From Colias croceus (taxonomy: Eukaryota > Arthropoda > Insecta > Lepidoptera > Pieridae): a stretch of 64,000 nucleotides of DNA. Position 1 is the stretch's first letter, and every line of letters begins with the position of its first letter. Positions 25,401 through 35,956 of this stretch are shown piece by piece. The stretch covers positions 6,944,001 through 7,008,000 of the forward strand of contig NC_059538.1 in NCBI RefSeq assembly GCF_905220415.1. The letters run 5' to 3'. The notes under the pieces were generated by a model. That model was given only the letters and a program-made list of their open reading frames with translations, ran no database searches and was not told the origin of the DNA. Made by a program: the position numbers and the translations under genes.

Positions 25401-28400
25401 CGAAAATATAAAACTAGTGACAAAGAAAATAAACACATGTCCTATTTGCATGGTACAAGAGGTCATATGAAAGATAAAAGGGAAGTTTTTAAAAATAAAT
25501 CTATGAATATTTTTAATATCGTAGATTGCTTAACAGAGACTGGATCTCTGAATTCTTCCCTTACCAAAAGTTTATGCGATTTAGATTATAAAGATGAAAC
25601 TGGTTTTTTAATACCAACATCGGTCGAATGTAAAGCATTACAAGAGTCTACAACAACAATTTCTTCGGGAAAGAAAAGAAGTCGGAATTCGACGGATTCT
25701 AATTTTCAAGTGAGCCCGGTAGATGCAACTAATTTATCGCCAGATAAAACGGAAGAATCCACTTGGAAATCTATCAAACGACTAAAAATTAAAGATTCTT
25801 TCAAATTCAAGAATAGACCAACTATATTTAAACGCACAAAAAAAGATTCCGTAACAAAGGTACCTGGAGATATTACAGTCGAGCCTGTGAGCCCAGAAAG
25901 CGTAAAACCGACTGATCCAGCTGGAGAATTTGTCGCTACAACTTCTTCCCCAATCAGGGAAGACGATGATACATCAATTTGTTCAATGAATCTCAGTAAG
26001 CAATCTGGATTTTTTGATATTTCGTTCGCATCGATCCGTAGTTCTAAAACGGTCAAATCTAAACTAAGAAGAAGTGTCAAGTCATTTACGGCTTCTTTTA
26101 GAAGTGAACGAAAAAAGAAATATGAAAAGCGTGCCGAGCGTAACACAGTTGAAGTCGATCCATCTCACTTACCCTCAGATTTAAAGAACGTTTCTACGCC
26201 TAAGAGGGATTTAGATGATATGCATTTAGACATATCTCCCGTACAAGTCGATACGGTCGATAGCACCGACATGAGAACTCCAACCATTGAAACGCGGAAT
26301 TTCGACGAATTGGACGAATCCGCGATATTTAAGACACCACAAAGAGTGTGGTTGAGAACCCACCGTCATTCTATCTGTGGTAGTGCAGAATTAAGGGCGA
26401 AGAGTGCCAGCCACCTCCCAGTGAGTACAGAGTGCTTCCCCCCTCCCCCGTCCCCGTGCCAGTCCGTCTCCGATGCCCTGCGGGCCCGCGCCGTGCCGTC
26501 GCCCGCCTCGACGCCTCCCATCCGCGACGCCCGCGCCATTTCGCAATGCCATGGACTCTTGTTGCCGGTACTAACCCTCATTTAATTCAGTAATACCTAC
26601 TAAATATTAGATCAGCTTGCTATTCGATAGAAAATAGCGAATTGTCATGCCATTATATCAAAGAAATACAGTCCGCTACGCCATCCGATAACAGTATCGA
26701 CATGCATGTCTATTATATTATCTATGTAGATGCTTTACAAAAATGCCTCAATGTTAAAAATACATGGAAAGTTTTCACCGTTTTTTAAGTGTAAGAGATT
26801 TTTATCCTAAATAATTGCAGGTCGTGGACGAACACAATACAGTCGTGGTGCCCGATTGTTCCCTGCGCATTCACGTAGTGAAAGCCGAATGGTTCTGGGC
26901 GTCAGTTCAAAATGAAGAAGCTCAAGACGAGAGAGATTACCTGTTTAAAGACGTAAGTTTACATTTTATTTTATTTCTTTTAACTTTTGTGAAAGAACAA
27001 CAGCTATAAAATTGTAACTTTGAAGCGAAGAGGACAAATTTTTTACTATCGATTGTATGATGACCAAAATGTACTATGTATATGGGGTACAGTACCTGGA
27101 GGAGGTGTCGCGGCGGTCGTCGGTGGGCGGGGCGGGCGCTGGGGGCGCGGGCGCGGGCGCGGGCGGCGCGGGGGAGGAGGGCGCGGCGGGCGGCGCGGGC
27201 GAGCGCGGCGCGGCGGGCGGCACGCCGGCGCAGCTGCAGCGCATGCGCAAGCGCAAGCTGCGCGGTGGCGACGCGGCGCTGCACAAGCGGCGCTCCTCCG
27301 TCGGCGACGCGGTGCTGCTCAGCCTCTCGGGCAACCTGCTCGACTGCACGCCCTCGCCCGACGGCAAGCAGCTGCTCGAAGGTACCGCCGTTGCACTTGC
27401 CTTTTGATTATTTTCTTTTATCAACTGTAATCTTATTATAACAAACGTAATTTATATATTATATCATGTAATGGGAATTATATTGGTGAATATGTTTGTG
27501 CATTTGTAGAATCAGAAGTACCAGACAATGTAGTTCGAAAGTTGATGTCGCCACGCCAGCAAGTATTTATGGAACTGTTACAGACTGAATCCAATTATGT
27601 TGGAATACTTCAAACGATAGTCACAGTGAGTATGATCTTTTTAAGACAAGTAATTTTTATTTTAATAATATGATACTTATTCACATTATAATATTTCCTA
27701 CCAGATGTTCAAGCAACCTCTTGAAGAGATGGCTGAAGAAGACACAAACAATGGCAAGAACCAAGCTCTTCTAAATAATACTGAGCTAAAAATTATATTT
27801 GGAAACCTACCGCCTATTTATGAGTTACATCAGTGAGTATTTATATGTTTATTTCAATTGATTATTCTGTAATTATTATATAATTTTAATAAATGTTTTT
27901 TATTTCAAATATTTTGTAATTAAACTCTGTCAATTCAATATAACAATATTATATTTTTGAATATAAAATATATTAATGTAAAATAGGGGTTCTAGTAGGC
28001 AAGATAGGTAAAAAATATTAAGCGTTTACACTTTTTTTAGACGTATGTTGGAAGAGCTTCGTTGGTCGCAATCCCACTGGAGTGAGGAAGTGAGCATCGG
28101 TAGACTAGTGCTCAAGTACACTCCTGACATGGTGAAAGCCTACCCGCCATTTGTTAACTTTTTTGAAAACACCAAGGAAATGCTTCAACAATGTGACCGT
28201 GAGAATCCTAGGTGAATATTATATAAAAATCAATTCTATTGTAATTAAAAGATATATTTTTTTAAATGTTGAAAAACAATGTTATTATTTCAGATTTCAT
28301 GCATTCCTGAAAATTTGCCAAACAAAGCCAGAATGTGGACGGCAAAGCTTACAGGAACTCCTGATTCGACCTGTTCAGCGACTACCTAGTATTAGCTTAT

Positions 28401-31400
28401 TGCTGGATGGTAAGTTTATGATACGCGTTATTTACTTGCAATAAATAAAATCATTATTTATGTCACTGACAAGTAAGTGATTTATGCAATACTATAAATT
28501 ATTTTTTCGTATTTGATATAGAAATGGATTTTTCATTTGGATTGTATTAAGAGGCCTACACCACCGAAACTAGCGCCACCGAACATTTTATTTTTTTACT
28601 CCTTAACCAGATCAAATTTAAAAAATCTAGCTCGGTACTTTGCTAGTATATTACTTGTAGTATTTTTGGTATTACTTTTCACTATTCTAACTGTTCATTA
28701 TTCTAGAGAACTTTTGATTACCGCCAAAAGTGGCCACTTTTGGCGGTAATCAAAAGTTCTCCTAATTTACCAAATGCAAAATAATGAAAAGTAATACCAA
28801 AAATACTACAAGTAATATACTAGCAAAGTACCGAGCTAGATTTTTTAAATTTGATCTGGTTTAGGAGTAAAAAAATAAAATGTTCGGTGGCGCTAGTTTC
28901 GGTGGTGTAGTCGCCTTAAGGTACATTTTTGGACATTGATCCGTATTTAGTAATTTTTTAAATCTAAATTCTATCTAGAAATTCTTTATCCAGCTAGAAT
29001 AAATCAAAAAGTTCAATAAAAATAACCGAGAGATAAAAATAGCAGCTCCAAAAGTAATCCAAACTAAAACTCGTTTAATTAAAACCTTCTCTGCAGACAT
29101 ATTAAAGCACACGCACAAGAGCAACCCGGACCACGGCGCGCTGGTGTCGGCGCTGGCCGGCCTGCGCGAGGTGATGTCGCACATCAACGAGGACAAGCGC
29201 AAGACTGAGGGCCAGCTGCAGATGTTCGACATTTATAACGACATCGATCAGTGTCCCGTACGTAATTTGCTTTGTTTTTTTTTGTTTAACAAAATTTGTG
29301 CTTTCGAGAACTTATAACAAGACTATTGTTGAAATGCTCATGTTGCAAATTTTGTATAATTATATTATTATAGGCATATATTCCGCAAATCGATGACGAA
29401 CGTATGTTTTGCGTTAAAAGTCTTTATTTTAGTTAAACAAATGATAGAATTGTATATAAATAAAATACCTTTATCTCTTGATTTGGTTCAGCAAAATTAT
29501 TGCTCTATAGTCATATAAAGGATAGCAATAGCAGTATTTATATGGATTGTAAACATTTTCAGGCTCATCTAGTATCGTCACATCGATCCTTCGTGTCTCG
29601 ATGCGAAGTCGTCGAATTATCCAAAGAACTCTCGGGTAGAGGGGACCACCTTGTACTGTTCCTTTTTACGGACACCATGGAAGTTTGCAAGAAAAGATCT
29701 AAGGTATGATTAAATTATTCTTTAGAGATTGATACATGTTTAAATGTATTTTTACTCTGTACACGCTATTACTAACACACAATACAAACTCGTATTATCG
29801 TATATTGTTATTCCTTTAACATATTCAAACTGTATGTCAGTGAGCTACATAGTATTTATCCCAGTTTCTACTGTATTAAAAAATGTCTCTTTTTATATTA
29901 TAGGCTTTCAACAGTAAAAGTCCAACAAACGGCACGGGCACTATGAGGATAGGTTCCAGCAAACCATACCGTCACATATCGCTCATGCCACTTAGCACCG
30001 TCAAGCGGGTCGTCGATATAAGAGAGGCTGAAGGTAATAAATATTACTATTTTTTTTTGTTGTGTCAGTAGGCCTTGCTTAAAAGATGCATCACAAAATA
30101 TATTAATTTCCAATCATAGTCAAAAAGACAAGTGTGACTAATATTTTCAATATTCATTGTTTTTTTCTAGATTGTCACAACGTTTTTGCGTTGATGTGTC
30201 GAAGCAATCAAGAACTAAAGGAGAAGCTATACTCGTTCATGATAACAGACGAGGCTGTGGATAAAGGACACTTTCTTCGACAGCTTTGCCGGCAAATGGC
30301 TAATACTGTCTGTAAAGCTGATGCTGTAAGTATACATTTTTTTAATGTCTTAGTTATCGCACTAAAAAATATAATTATTAGATTTATAAATATTTTTGAA
30401 CTGAAAACTTCTTTAGCGGCGTTGAGCACTTTTTCTGTAATGGGTATAAAATCTTAAACTCGCGTCAGGACACGTGACCTGATCGAAAAAGCGTAAGACG
30501 GATGGATATCAAACATGCTCAACGTTAATAATCAAGTTTTCACTTCTGCCGGCACTTCCGGAGTGCAACCCGTCTTTTTTTATGATTAAGTTATTTTGTA
30601 TTACTTATAAATTAGTTTTATAGAAAGTGTAAAACAAATAGTAGATATAGGTTTGCTGTTTTTTATTGTTTATTACAATAGTGTAAATAACTAGTTGTAT
30701 TCAATGTGTGTAGGACAAGTTTCTAGCGTGCCTCGAGTCTCACCAGCTAGACATCGATACTAGCGACCTTGCACTAAGTACTCTCTCCAAAGTCTCCAAG
30801 TTCGCAGCTCGCACTAGAATAAAGGTATTCTTTTCATCACCATTTTGTACATTTACATATTTAAATATAAAAATAACGTGTGTGCCTAGCACACGTGATG
30901 TCAGAAGTGAAACTTCTTTGACAAGATTCAAAGATACCAAAATCGTCGCCTTACTCCGTGATGTCATGCCGTGATGGTATTGCCATTGACCTTGAAATTT
31001 TACTCCCAACGCGCCTAAAGAAGTTTCACTTCATAAAGTTCAAGGTAATTTTCAAAAATCGAATATATTTTAAAAGCTTTATTTTTAAGTATTACTGTCA
31101 CACTCCATTACGAGCATGAATAGTTTATAGACGTGTTAGCTCAGCTTTTGTGTCTAGACAAGTAACTTAGTAACGGTAGGTAAGTGATGTCCAAAAGCTG
31201 GCTATTTTTTAGTATCGTAATTCGTAACTAAAGCATGTACATGTATAAATAGTATCCACTAAATGGTGTTTTCACTTGTATTCTCGATGGTGCGACATAA
31301 ATTAATATATTATATCACATTAAATAAGGAGGAGGGCTTATGTATTATATCAATGGGAATATAAAATTACTTCTTTTTTAGCCTTTAATTGACACGCCGC

Positions 31401-34400
31401 TCATATATAGTTAAATATTATTTTTTCTTGGATAAGGGAAAAGTGGGAAATTAATAGAGAACAGTTAACAAAGTATATTATGTAAAATATCTGTACACAA
31501 GTCTTGCACTAAGACGCTACTTTAAACAATTGTATGATTGTAATTCATTGTTACTATCTTATCAATATTGTACATATTCCTTGATTGCTATCGTTATCCT
31601 TAACAATAAAACGTTATATTATGAAGTAAATAGTAATAAACTATTATCATGGCCTTGTTTATTATAGATAGGGAGGCGAGGTAGCTAAATGGCGTAATTC
31701 AACGGCGTCGTCGAGACTTATCAAAATCGAAAGAGAAAATAATTTCGAAAAGAAAAGCTTCTATGGTAAAAACCATTTTAGCGGTGGGTTTGGCGTGTAC
31801 GGATTCTCAAAAATGTAAAAAAAAACAGTTACTTGGGCATTCTCGAGCGCGTCAGATATTCATACTACGTATGCCCCAAGTGCCTCTGATAACAACGGTA
31901 TACTAATCTGCCGGTTTGCGTGGTGGGGCTAGGCATATAAATTCGTCAAAAAAGCACAAAAAAAAAATTACTCGAGCGCGTCAGATTTTCGGAAGGGGTG
32001 TTAATTAGGCCCCAAGAAAGCTCCCCTTAAAAAAACTGACGATTACGGCAAGACGATAAGTTACGATGAATTTTTGAAAATGCAGAAAAAAAAAGTCCTT
32101 TTGAAATACTCGAGCGCGTCAGATTTTCATAGGGGAGGTTTATCTCGGTATCCTGAAAGCATATTTTCTTAATCTGACAAAAATGTTGGTGGGTTCTCTT
32201 AATCTGACCGAAAAAGGTTTGTGGGTTTCTTTTTTTTAATCATCGTTATTTCATATCAATTTTTCTTACCACCCTCAGTTTTCGAGATATACTCAAAAAA
32301 CCGGGAGTTTGAGTTTTTATGATGCTTCAAGTAAAAAAAAATTAAACTTTGGACAAAAATGAAAAGAGACCTTTTTTTGTAAAATAAAATTACCTTTTTT
32401 GTTTATTTAAACTTTTTTTTTTTTGAAAAAGTAAAGTTCGCGACTTATATGCTGCAACGCGTTTTTCGGAAGACGAAATGGCTCCTCCAGACTTCCGGTC
32501 ATGCGGAAACCGGCAGATTTTGTGTTTTTAGTAAGTTTTAGATTATATTCTTCAAAATAAAAATAAAAAAAATCGCGCTCGAGAATGCCGGGTTAACGTT
32601 TTTTTTTTACAAGATCGCGACCCTATAACTCGGCGGCGTCAAGGACTTATGGTCAGATTAATTAAATTTAGTCTTAAAACACTAAAATCAACCCCCAATA
32701 TCTTAATCTGACGCGCTCGAGTATTTCAGACTATCGATTTTTTTTTACTAATCTGATCGTCTATCCTAGGCGCGCGTCACTACATATAGAGCTAAATAGT
32801 GAAAAAGTTTGTTCTATTAGATCTAAGGTATCTCTCATATCTTAAACTGCCACGCTCGAGTATTGCAGAAAATTCCCCTCTTCGCCTCCCTATCTATTAT
32901 TATTTGCTTGTCTGTTAATTTATATTTCCAGTATTTTAGTATTCTTTGTCCTTTTCTCCTGGACTTTCAATTCAATTTTACCCAGTTAAATCATGAGTAT
33001 TCAAATTCATCAATAATATTGTACATAAAAGACGATGGCCATGATGATTGAATAGTTAAAAAAGTCCTAATTAGTGATTTAGAATGTAGCAATAATAAAT
33101 AGTCACTGTATGTTAGTATAATTATGAATAACACTCTTTTTGCGATCGAGATTCTGATTATATTCGTAACTTGTATGTCTCGCTATTCTATAGTAGTATT
33201 TCATACCAGCGTGTAATTCACATGAACGCTGGAAAGCGGCATTTAGCGGAGCTAAGGAAAAGTATATTTGATAAGTTGGAAGTATTGGAGTGTGTTGTCG
33301 AGCGGAGTGGGTGGTGTGAGTTGCGCGTTGTGTTGTAGCTGGAGGCGCTGGCGGGGCTGGGCGGCTGGCTGCGCGCGGCGCCGTCGGCCGCGCTCCTCGA
33401 CACTTGGGTATTGCGCGCTCACTTACTACCACAGGTCTGACGCCTCGCGACACCTTCACTAATCGCATCCGATACGTGCGCTTCGCCCGACTCTCGCTCT
33501 GCGCTACTTGGTCACCCTCTTGTTACTAATTCAGTTGTGTCGACTCATTTAAACGCTTGGGATGCACTCTCTCGGTTGAACGCGGTGGCACGCTTTGGGA
33601 CGGAGTGTTGCCTGAGTCTATTCTGTGTACGATCGTAGTTGTTGCGTTGGTATCATTTGTCATTTTAAACCTGGGATCCATGCGGATGCAAATATCATTA
33701 TCACACTCGAAACTTGTTTGCATTCAGATGCGAAATGTCATTTCTTTTCGACCGAACTAAACTCGGTTCAAATTTCGTAATTTTAACTAAAAAAATAGAA
33801 AATATTGCGTTCACTTACTTGATGCTTTCTTTTGTAATATTTCGGATGTATCTGTAACATGTTTGTGAGCGTGCTATACCCCTCGTTTTTAAGCTATATT
33901 GTGATCATTTACAAAACTACTAATAACTCTTATTATGTTAACATCGCATTGTCATTTTGTATGCTAGTAAGTTGTGTGTAAACATTTGGGTGATATTTAC
34001 TAAGTTAATGGGTTTTGTGATAATTATCGAAACACAATGATATTAAATATAAATATATTGTAGATAGTTCATTACAGGTTATTGGTAACTAATAAAATTA
34101 ATTATATTACAATATTGATTTGTTTGTAATTAATTAGTATCATGGTTATCATTAGTAAATTGACGTATGGTTTTGGGCTATAAATTGTGTTATAACTAAC
34201 AAACGCTTAACCGACACCGTACTATTTCAATAAGTAATATTGTGTGTCGATATCAGGTGGAGCGCGCGTTGTCGTTCAACAAGACGCCGTCAAAGCTGAA
34301 GCGCGCAATGTCGTCGATAATATCCCCGTTCGGATCCACTTCGAGCCTCACGCCCGCGTCGCAGCAACTAGCGCAAATGAGGCTTGCGAGTTGCAATAAT

Positions 34401-34974
34401 ATTAATGTAAGTTTGTCTTATGTATGAAATCATTCTTTTTAAATTTTAAATAGGTATAATGTGTGTTGTACTTTTGCTTAGATCGTGTTTGTTTATTTAA
34501 CTACAAGTGGTTTCTGTGTTAATAAAGGTATAGATTAGATTTATAATCAAAGAACAGCTTAAAAGATTTGTTTTAGAATACCAGCTACACAATATAATGC
34601 TCTGATTTGTATTACCATCAACTATAATAGGATATGAATAAAATAAAACGAAAAAAAAAGAATCAATAAATTTATTTCTCAATAATATGAATCCACGTTT
34701 ATAAACAAACAGTGATCCTATATAAAGAAGATATATTTTATACAAAAGTTAATACTCTTCATTGTTTACAAATTTAACTGTGTATAAAAATCTAGAAAAG
34801 GAATCATAGTAACGATATTGAGCCCTCGTTCTACATGTATGTTATGTCGTGTTGCAGGAGATGGGCGGCAGCGGCGGTGGCGGGGAGGGCGGCGAGGTGC
34901 TGGTGGCGCCGCTGTCGGTGCAGCCCACGCGCAAGGCGACCGCCGGCGCCGCCGCCGCGCTGCGCCGCTTCTGA
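13453..34974 (+). CDS. pbl: Pebble / ECT2 Rho guanine nucleotide exchange factor
   Basis: ECT2/Pebble activates RhoA at the cell equator and is required for the contractile ring in cytokinesis. Eighteen exons join in frame to 896 residues: 13453-13525, 18884-19091, 23351-23486, 23566-23778, 24022-24165, 26821-26952, 27093-27381, 27510-27625, 27705-27832, 28041-28211, 28294-28409, 29097-29257, 29563-29703, 29904-30033, 30171-30325, 30714-30824, 34257-34406 and 34858-34974. N-terminal BRCT repeats cover residues about 25-300 (motifs AVICFSGFRKKDEL, GGSIRKDMSSKVTHLI, ARVCFVGFPEDETQ, VVKAEWFWASVQ). A Gly/Ala-rich linker with basic KRKLRGG follows. The DH domain spans about 400-630 (ELLQTESNYVGILQTIV, ELLIRPVQRLPSISLLL) and the PH domain about 640-790. 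The C-terminal tail is Ser-rich (ALSFNKTPSKLKRAMSSIIS). Length agrees with the family. A large extra exon candidate (25008-26420) lies inside the region for BRCT2 and is listed separately. Confidence 0.93.
13780..15231. mobile_element. Non-autonomous DNA element packed with copies of an 18-bp GGTGCCAATNATTNTACC-like motif
   Basis: In pebble intron 1. The left end AGGGTAACGGGTACTAACCT and the right end (complement AGGGTAAGAGGTACAATGAT) are imperfect terminal inverted repeats. Inside, at least nine variants of the same motif occur near 13811, 14170, 14216, 14350, 14381, 14408, 14940, 15013 and 15206, in both orientations. TA flanks both ends. No coding capacity was seen. Confidence 0.6.
15240..16918. 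other. pebble intron 1, AT-rich, nothing recognised
   Basis: Low-GC intronic sequence with no open frame or repeat that could be classified. Confidence 0.5.
16922..17126. mobile_element. 205-bp MITE with TAA target duplication
   Basis: The ends are perfect or near-perfect inverted repeats of about 38 bp (GGCTGGTTGCAGAGCTTGAC at left, its complement at right), each flanked by TAA (16919-16921, 17127-17129). The interior repeats the words CGTCAGTGCGTAC and GGTCGGTC. This is consistent with a Harbinger-type MITE. Confidence 0.8.
17321..17704. mobile_element. 384-bp inverted-repeat element with ATTGAATGAC motifs
   Basis: The left end TGCTATTTTATTGAATGACG is mirrored at the right end (complement TGCTATTTGATTGAATGGCT). 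The word TTCATTGAATGAC or ATTGAATGAC occurs three times at the left and its complement twice at the right. No clear target duplication. In pebble intron 1. Confidence 0.6.
19092..21040. other. pebble intron 2, first part, nothing recognised
   Basis: AT-rich intron. Short open frames at 20011-20384 lack coding character. Confidence 0.45.
21040..21443 (+). promoter_or_regulatory. Possible internal promoter of pebble
   Basis: A CpG-rich island (about 21060-21200) inside an AT-rich intron, followed by a moderately GC stretch leading to an ATG in a proline-rich frame at 21444. The composition is that of a promoter plus 5' UTR; there is no direct evidence of transcription. Confidence 0.3.
21444..21593 (+). 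other. Candidate alternative first coding exon (MGPTRLPPTPEEDETPQELL...)
   Basis: An ATG opens 49 codons beginning MGPTRLPPTPEEDETPQELL. The first 28 residues look like real protein (acidic, proline-rich), unlike the surrounding intron. Possible donors are GTGAAAAT after codon 22 (phase 0, compatible with the pebble exons at 23566, 24022 or 25008) and a weak GTCTCG (phase 2, compatible with the exon at 23351). Transcript data would be needed to tell an alternative pebble start from chance. Confidence 0.25.
22525..22556 (-). mobile_element. Lep1/Helitron-like terminal fragment
   Basis: The words GGGCGGAGCCGGGACCAGCC and CGCTAGT resemble the GC-rich hairpin end of the lepidopteran Helitron-like repeat found more completely at 37920, 42815 and 50217. 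Confidence 0.35.
24166..25007. other. pebble intron between exons 5 and the large cassette candidate
   Basis: AT-rich intronic sequence. A good branch/polypyrimidine context and TTTCAG at 25007 precede the large open block. Confidence 0.5.
25008..26420 (+). CDS. Large candidate cassette exon of pebble (471 codons, phase 0-0)
   Basis: A continuous frame from a TTTCAG acceptor (before 25008) to a consensus GTGAGT donor (after 26420) is exactly 1413 nt, so it can be included without shifting pebble's frame. It would fall after pebble residue 258, between ...DDPDCTHV and VVDEHNTVVV, splitting BRCT2. The product is Ser/Thr/Lys/Arg-rich and probably disordered: SPHSNTPNTSTKAIRSTPNR, LYRRLSARLSGCRSSPNK, a basic SKLRRSVKSFTASFRSERKK, and ELDESAIFKTPQRVWLRTHR near the end, with many SP/TP sites. 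A weaker donor (CCG|GTACTA after 26567) would extend it by 49 codons, also in phase 0; reading through gives a stop at 26583-26585. Alternatives are an alternative terminal exon or a nested gene starting at the ATG at 25011. Confidence 0.6.
28551..28915. mobile_element. 365-bp long-hairpin MITE with TTAA target duplication
   Basis: Almost the whole element is one palindrome: each arm of about 180 bp runs from CTACACCACCGAAACTAGCG at the edge to CTTTTGATTACCGCC at the centre (centre near 28733, GTGGCCAC). It is flanked by TTAA at 28547-28550 and 28916-28919, the target of piggyBac-type transposases. It lies in a pebble intron in the DH-coding part. Confidence 0.85.
30877..31032 (+). mobile_element. 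GTGTGTGCC-AGCACAC element, copy 1
   Basis: Starts with a hairpin (GTGTGTGCCTAGCACACGTG), then AGAAGTGAAACTTCTTTGAC, and ends with the inverted word AAAGAAGTTTCACTTC. It matches 43272-43420 (inverted, nearly full length) and 59971-60041 (left part only). In pebble intron before exon 34257. Confidence 0.75.
31667..32897. mobile_element. 1.2-kb element with six inverted copies of CTCGAGCGCGTCAGA
   Basis: The terminal inverted repeat AGATAGGGAGGCGA occurs at 31667 and, complemented, ends at 32897, with ATTAT on both sides (low complexity). The left half has the motif ACTCGAGCGCGTCAGATTTT near 31847, 31970 and 32109 in plus orientation; the right half has it near 32573, 32708 and 32850 in minus orientation. 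No coding capacity. The right 260 bp recur, inverted, at 63752-64000. Located in the last long pebble intron. Confidence 0.7.
33339..33407 (+). other. Candidate 23-codon cassette exon of pebble
   Basis: Between TTGTAG and GTATTG lie 69 nt encoding LEALAGLGGWLRAAPSAALL plus DTW, phase 0 on both sides, as required between the exons ending 30824 and starting 34257. High GC and alanine/leucine codon use match the true pebble exons and contrast with the intron. The donor is weak. Confidence 0.35.
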
Positions 34975-35700
34975 CGCGCGCGCACCCGCCCCGCGCGGGA
35001 CCACTAGCACCAGCAGTACCACCAGCAGTACCACTAGCAGTACCACTGTACTAGCGGGAGTTGTGCACGGATATCGTGGTTACATTGCGGAGTTCGGATT
35101 CCTGAGCGTTTTACCAGCGGGACGATAGTCGGAAGTATAAACAATTTTGTGCTACGTATATCGTGCTGTAGCGCTGTAAATCTGTGTAGTGCAGCTGGAG
35201 GGGGCTGGAAGAGTCTAAACTAAGTGTACGTAGCTTTTCGTGACGTCATATTGTTCCACGCTCGCCCTATAGTGGTTGAGTGAGCGGGTGGCGGATCGTA
35301 ATCCACGCGGATACTATTTATAGCGGCCAAATCGCTCTGACGATGCATCAAGTGTAGCTGCTTTCAATGTTAGCGCCTGCTTCATTGCATATTATTCAGA
35401 TGCATTCTTAGAGTGAAATTTTTCCGTATCCGTAATGTGCTAGAAATTATTACTGGACAAAGTGGTGAAAACGTGAATTTCGCTCGCACTTTAGCGCCCG
35501 ACCCCATCGTCGCGAATATTTCAATGACAACAATTGCATGTCGATTTAATAGACAAGTAATTATTGTAGGAAAAGAGCATCAAGCTAAATAAAATAAAAT
35601 CGTATACTAATTCATATCAAGTTTGGAACAAAATATTATATCAAAACACTGATGGAAAATGTGAAATAAATGTTATTTAAATAAAAACAATATAAAAAAC
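34975..35700 (+). other. pebble 3' UTR
   Basis: Follows the TGA at 34972-34974. Overlapping AATAAA hexamers at 35588-35599 and another near 35662 are the first good poly(A) signals. Use of a more distal site near 37410 would extend the UTR by about 1.8 kb. Confidence 0.5.
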
Positions 35701-35719
35701 GGTGCGTTAATTTACATTT

Positions 35720-35956
35720 TAAAGGGGTTTGAAACTTTTTGTATGGACGCTGGCATATCGACCCGCCGCTATTTTGATTTTTTTTCAAAAAAATATCTCG
35801 GTAATGTGACGCTTTAGGGTACTATGTTATTAGACATTTTTTGTTTGTCTATGTATCCTCTATCCATACATACCACTTTAATCGTGCGCCGCGATTTTGA
35901 AAAAAAATCAAAATGGCGGCGGGTTTGATATGCCAGAAAGTTTCAATGCCCTTTGT
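35720..35956. mobile_element. MITE with CAAAGGGCATTGAAAC-like inverted ends
   Basis: The left part (AAAGGGGTTTGAAACTTTTT, TGGCATATCGACCCGCCGC, ATTTTGATTTTTTTTC) is repeated inverted at the right end. It sits just past the proximal pebble poly(A) signals and would be in the 3' UTR if a distal site is used. Confidence 0.7.

Noticed and set aside
26937..27441. Several overlapping Ala/Arg-rich open frames on both strands
   Set aside because: Shadows of the GC-rich pebble linker exon at 27093-27381, whose frame is fixed by flanking exons.
33103..33468. 121-codon minus-strand frame in the pebble intron
   Set aside because: Low-complexity Pro/Ala/Thr in antisense to the candidate micro-exon; no homology recognised.
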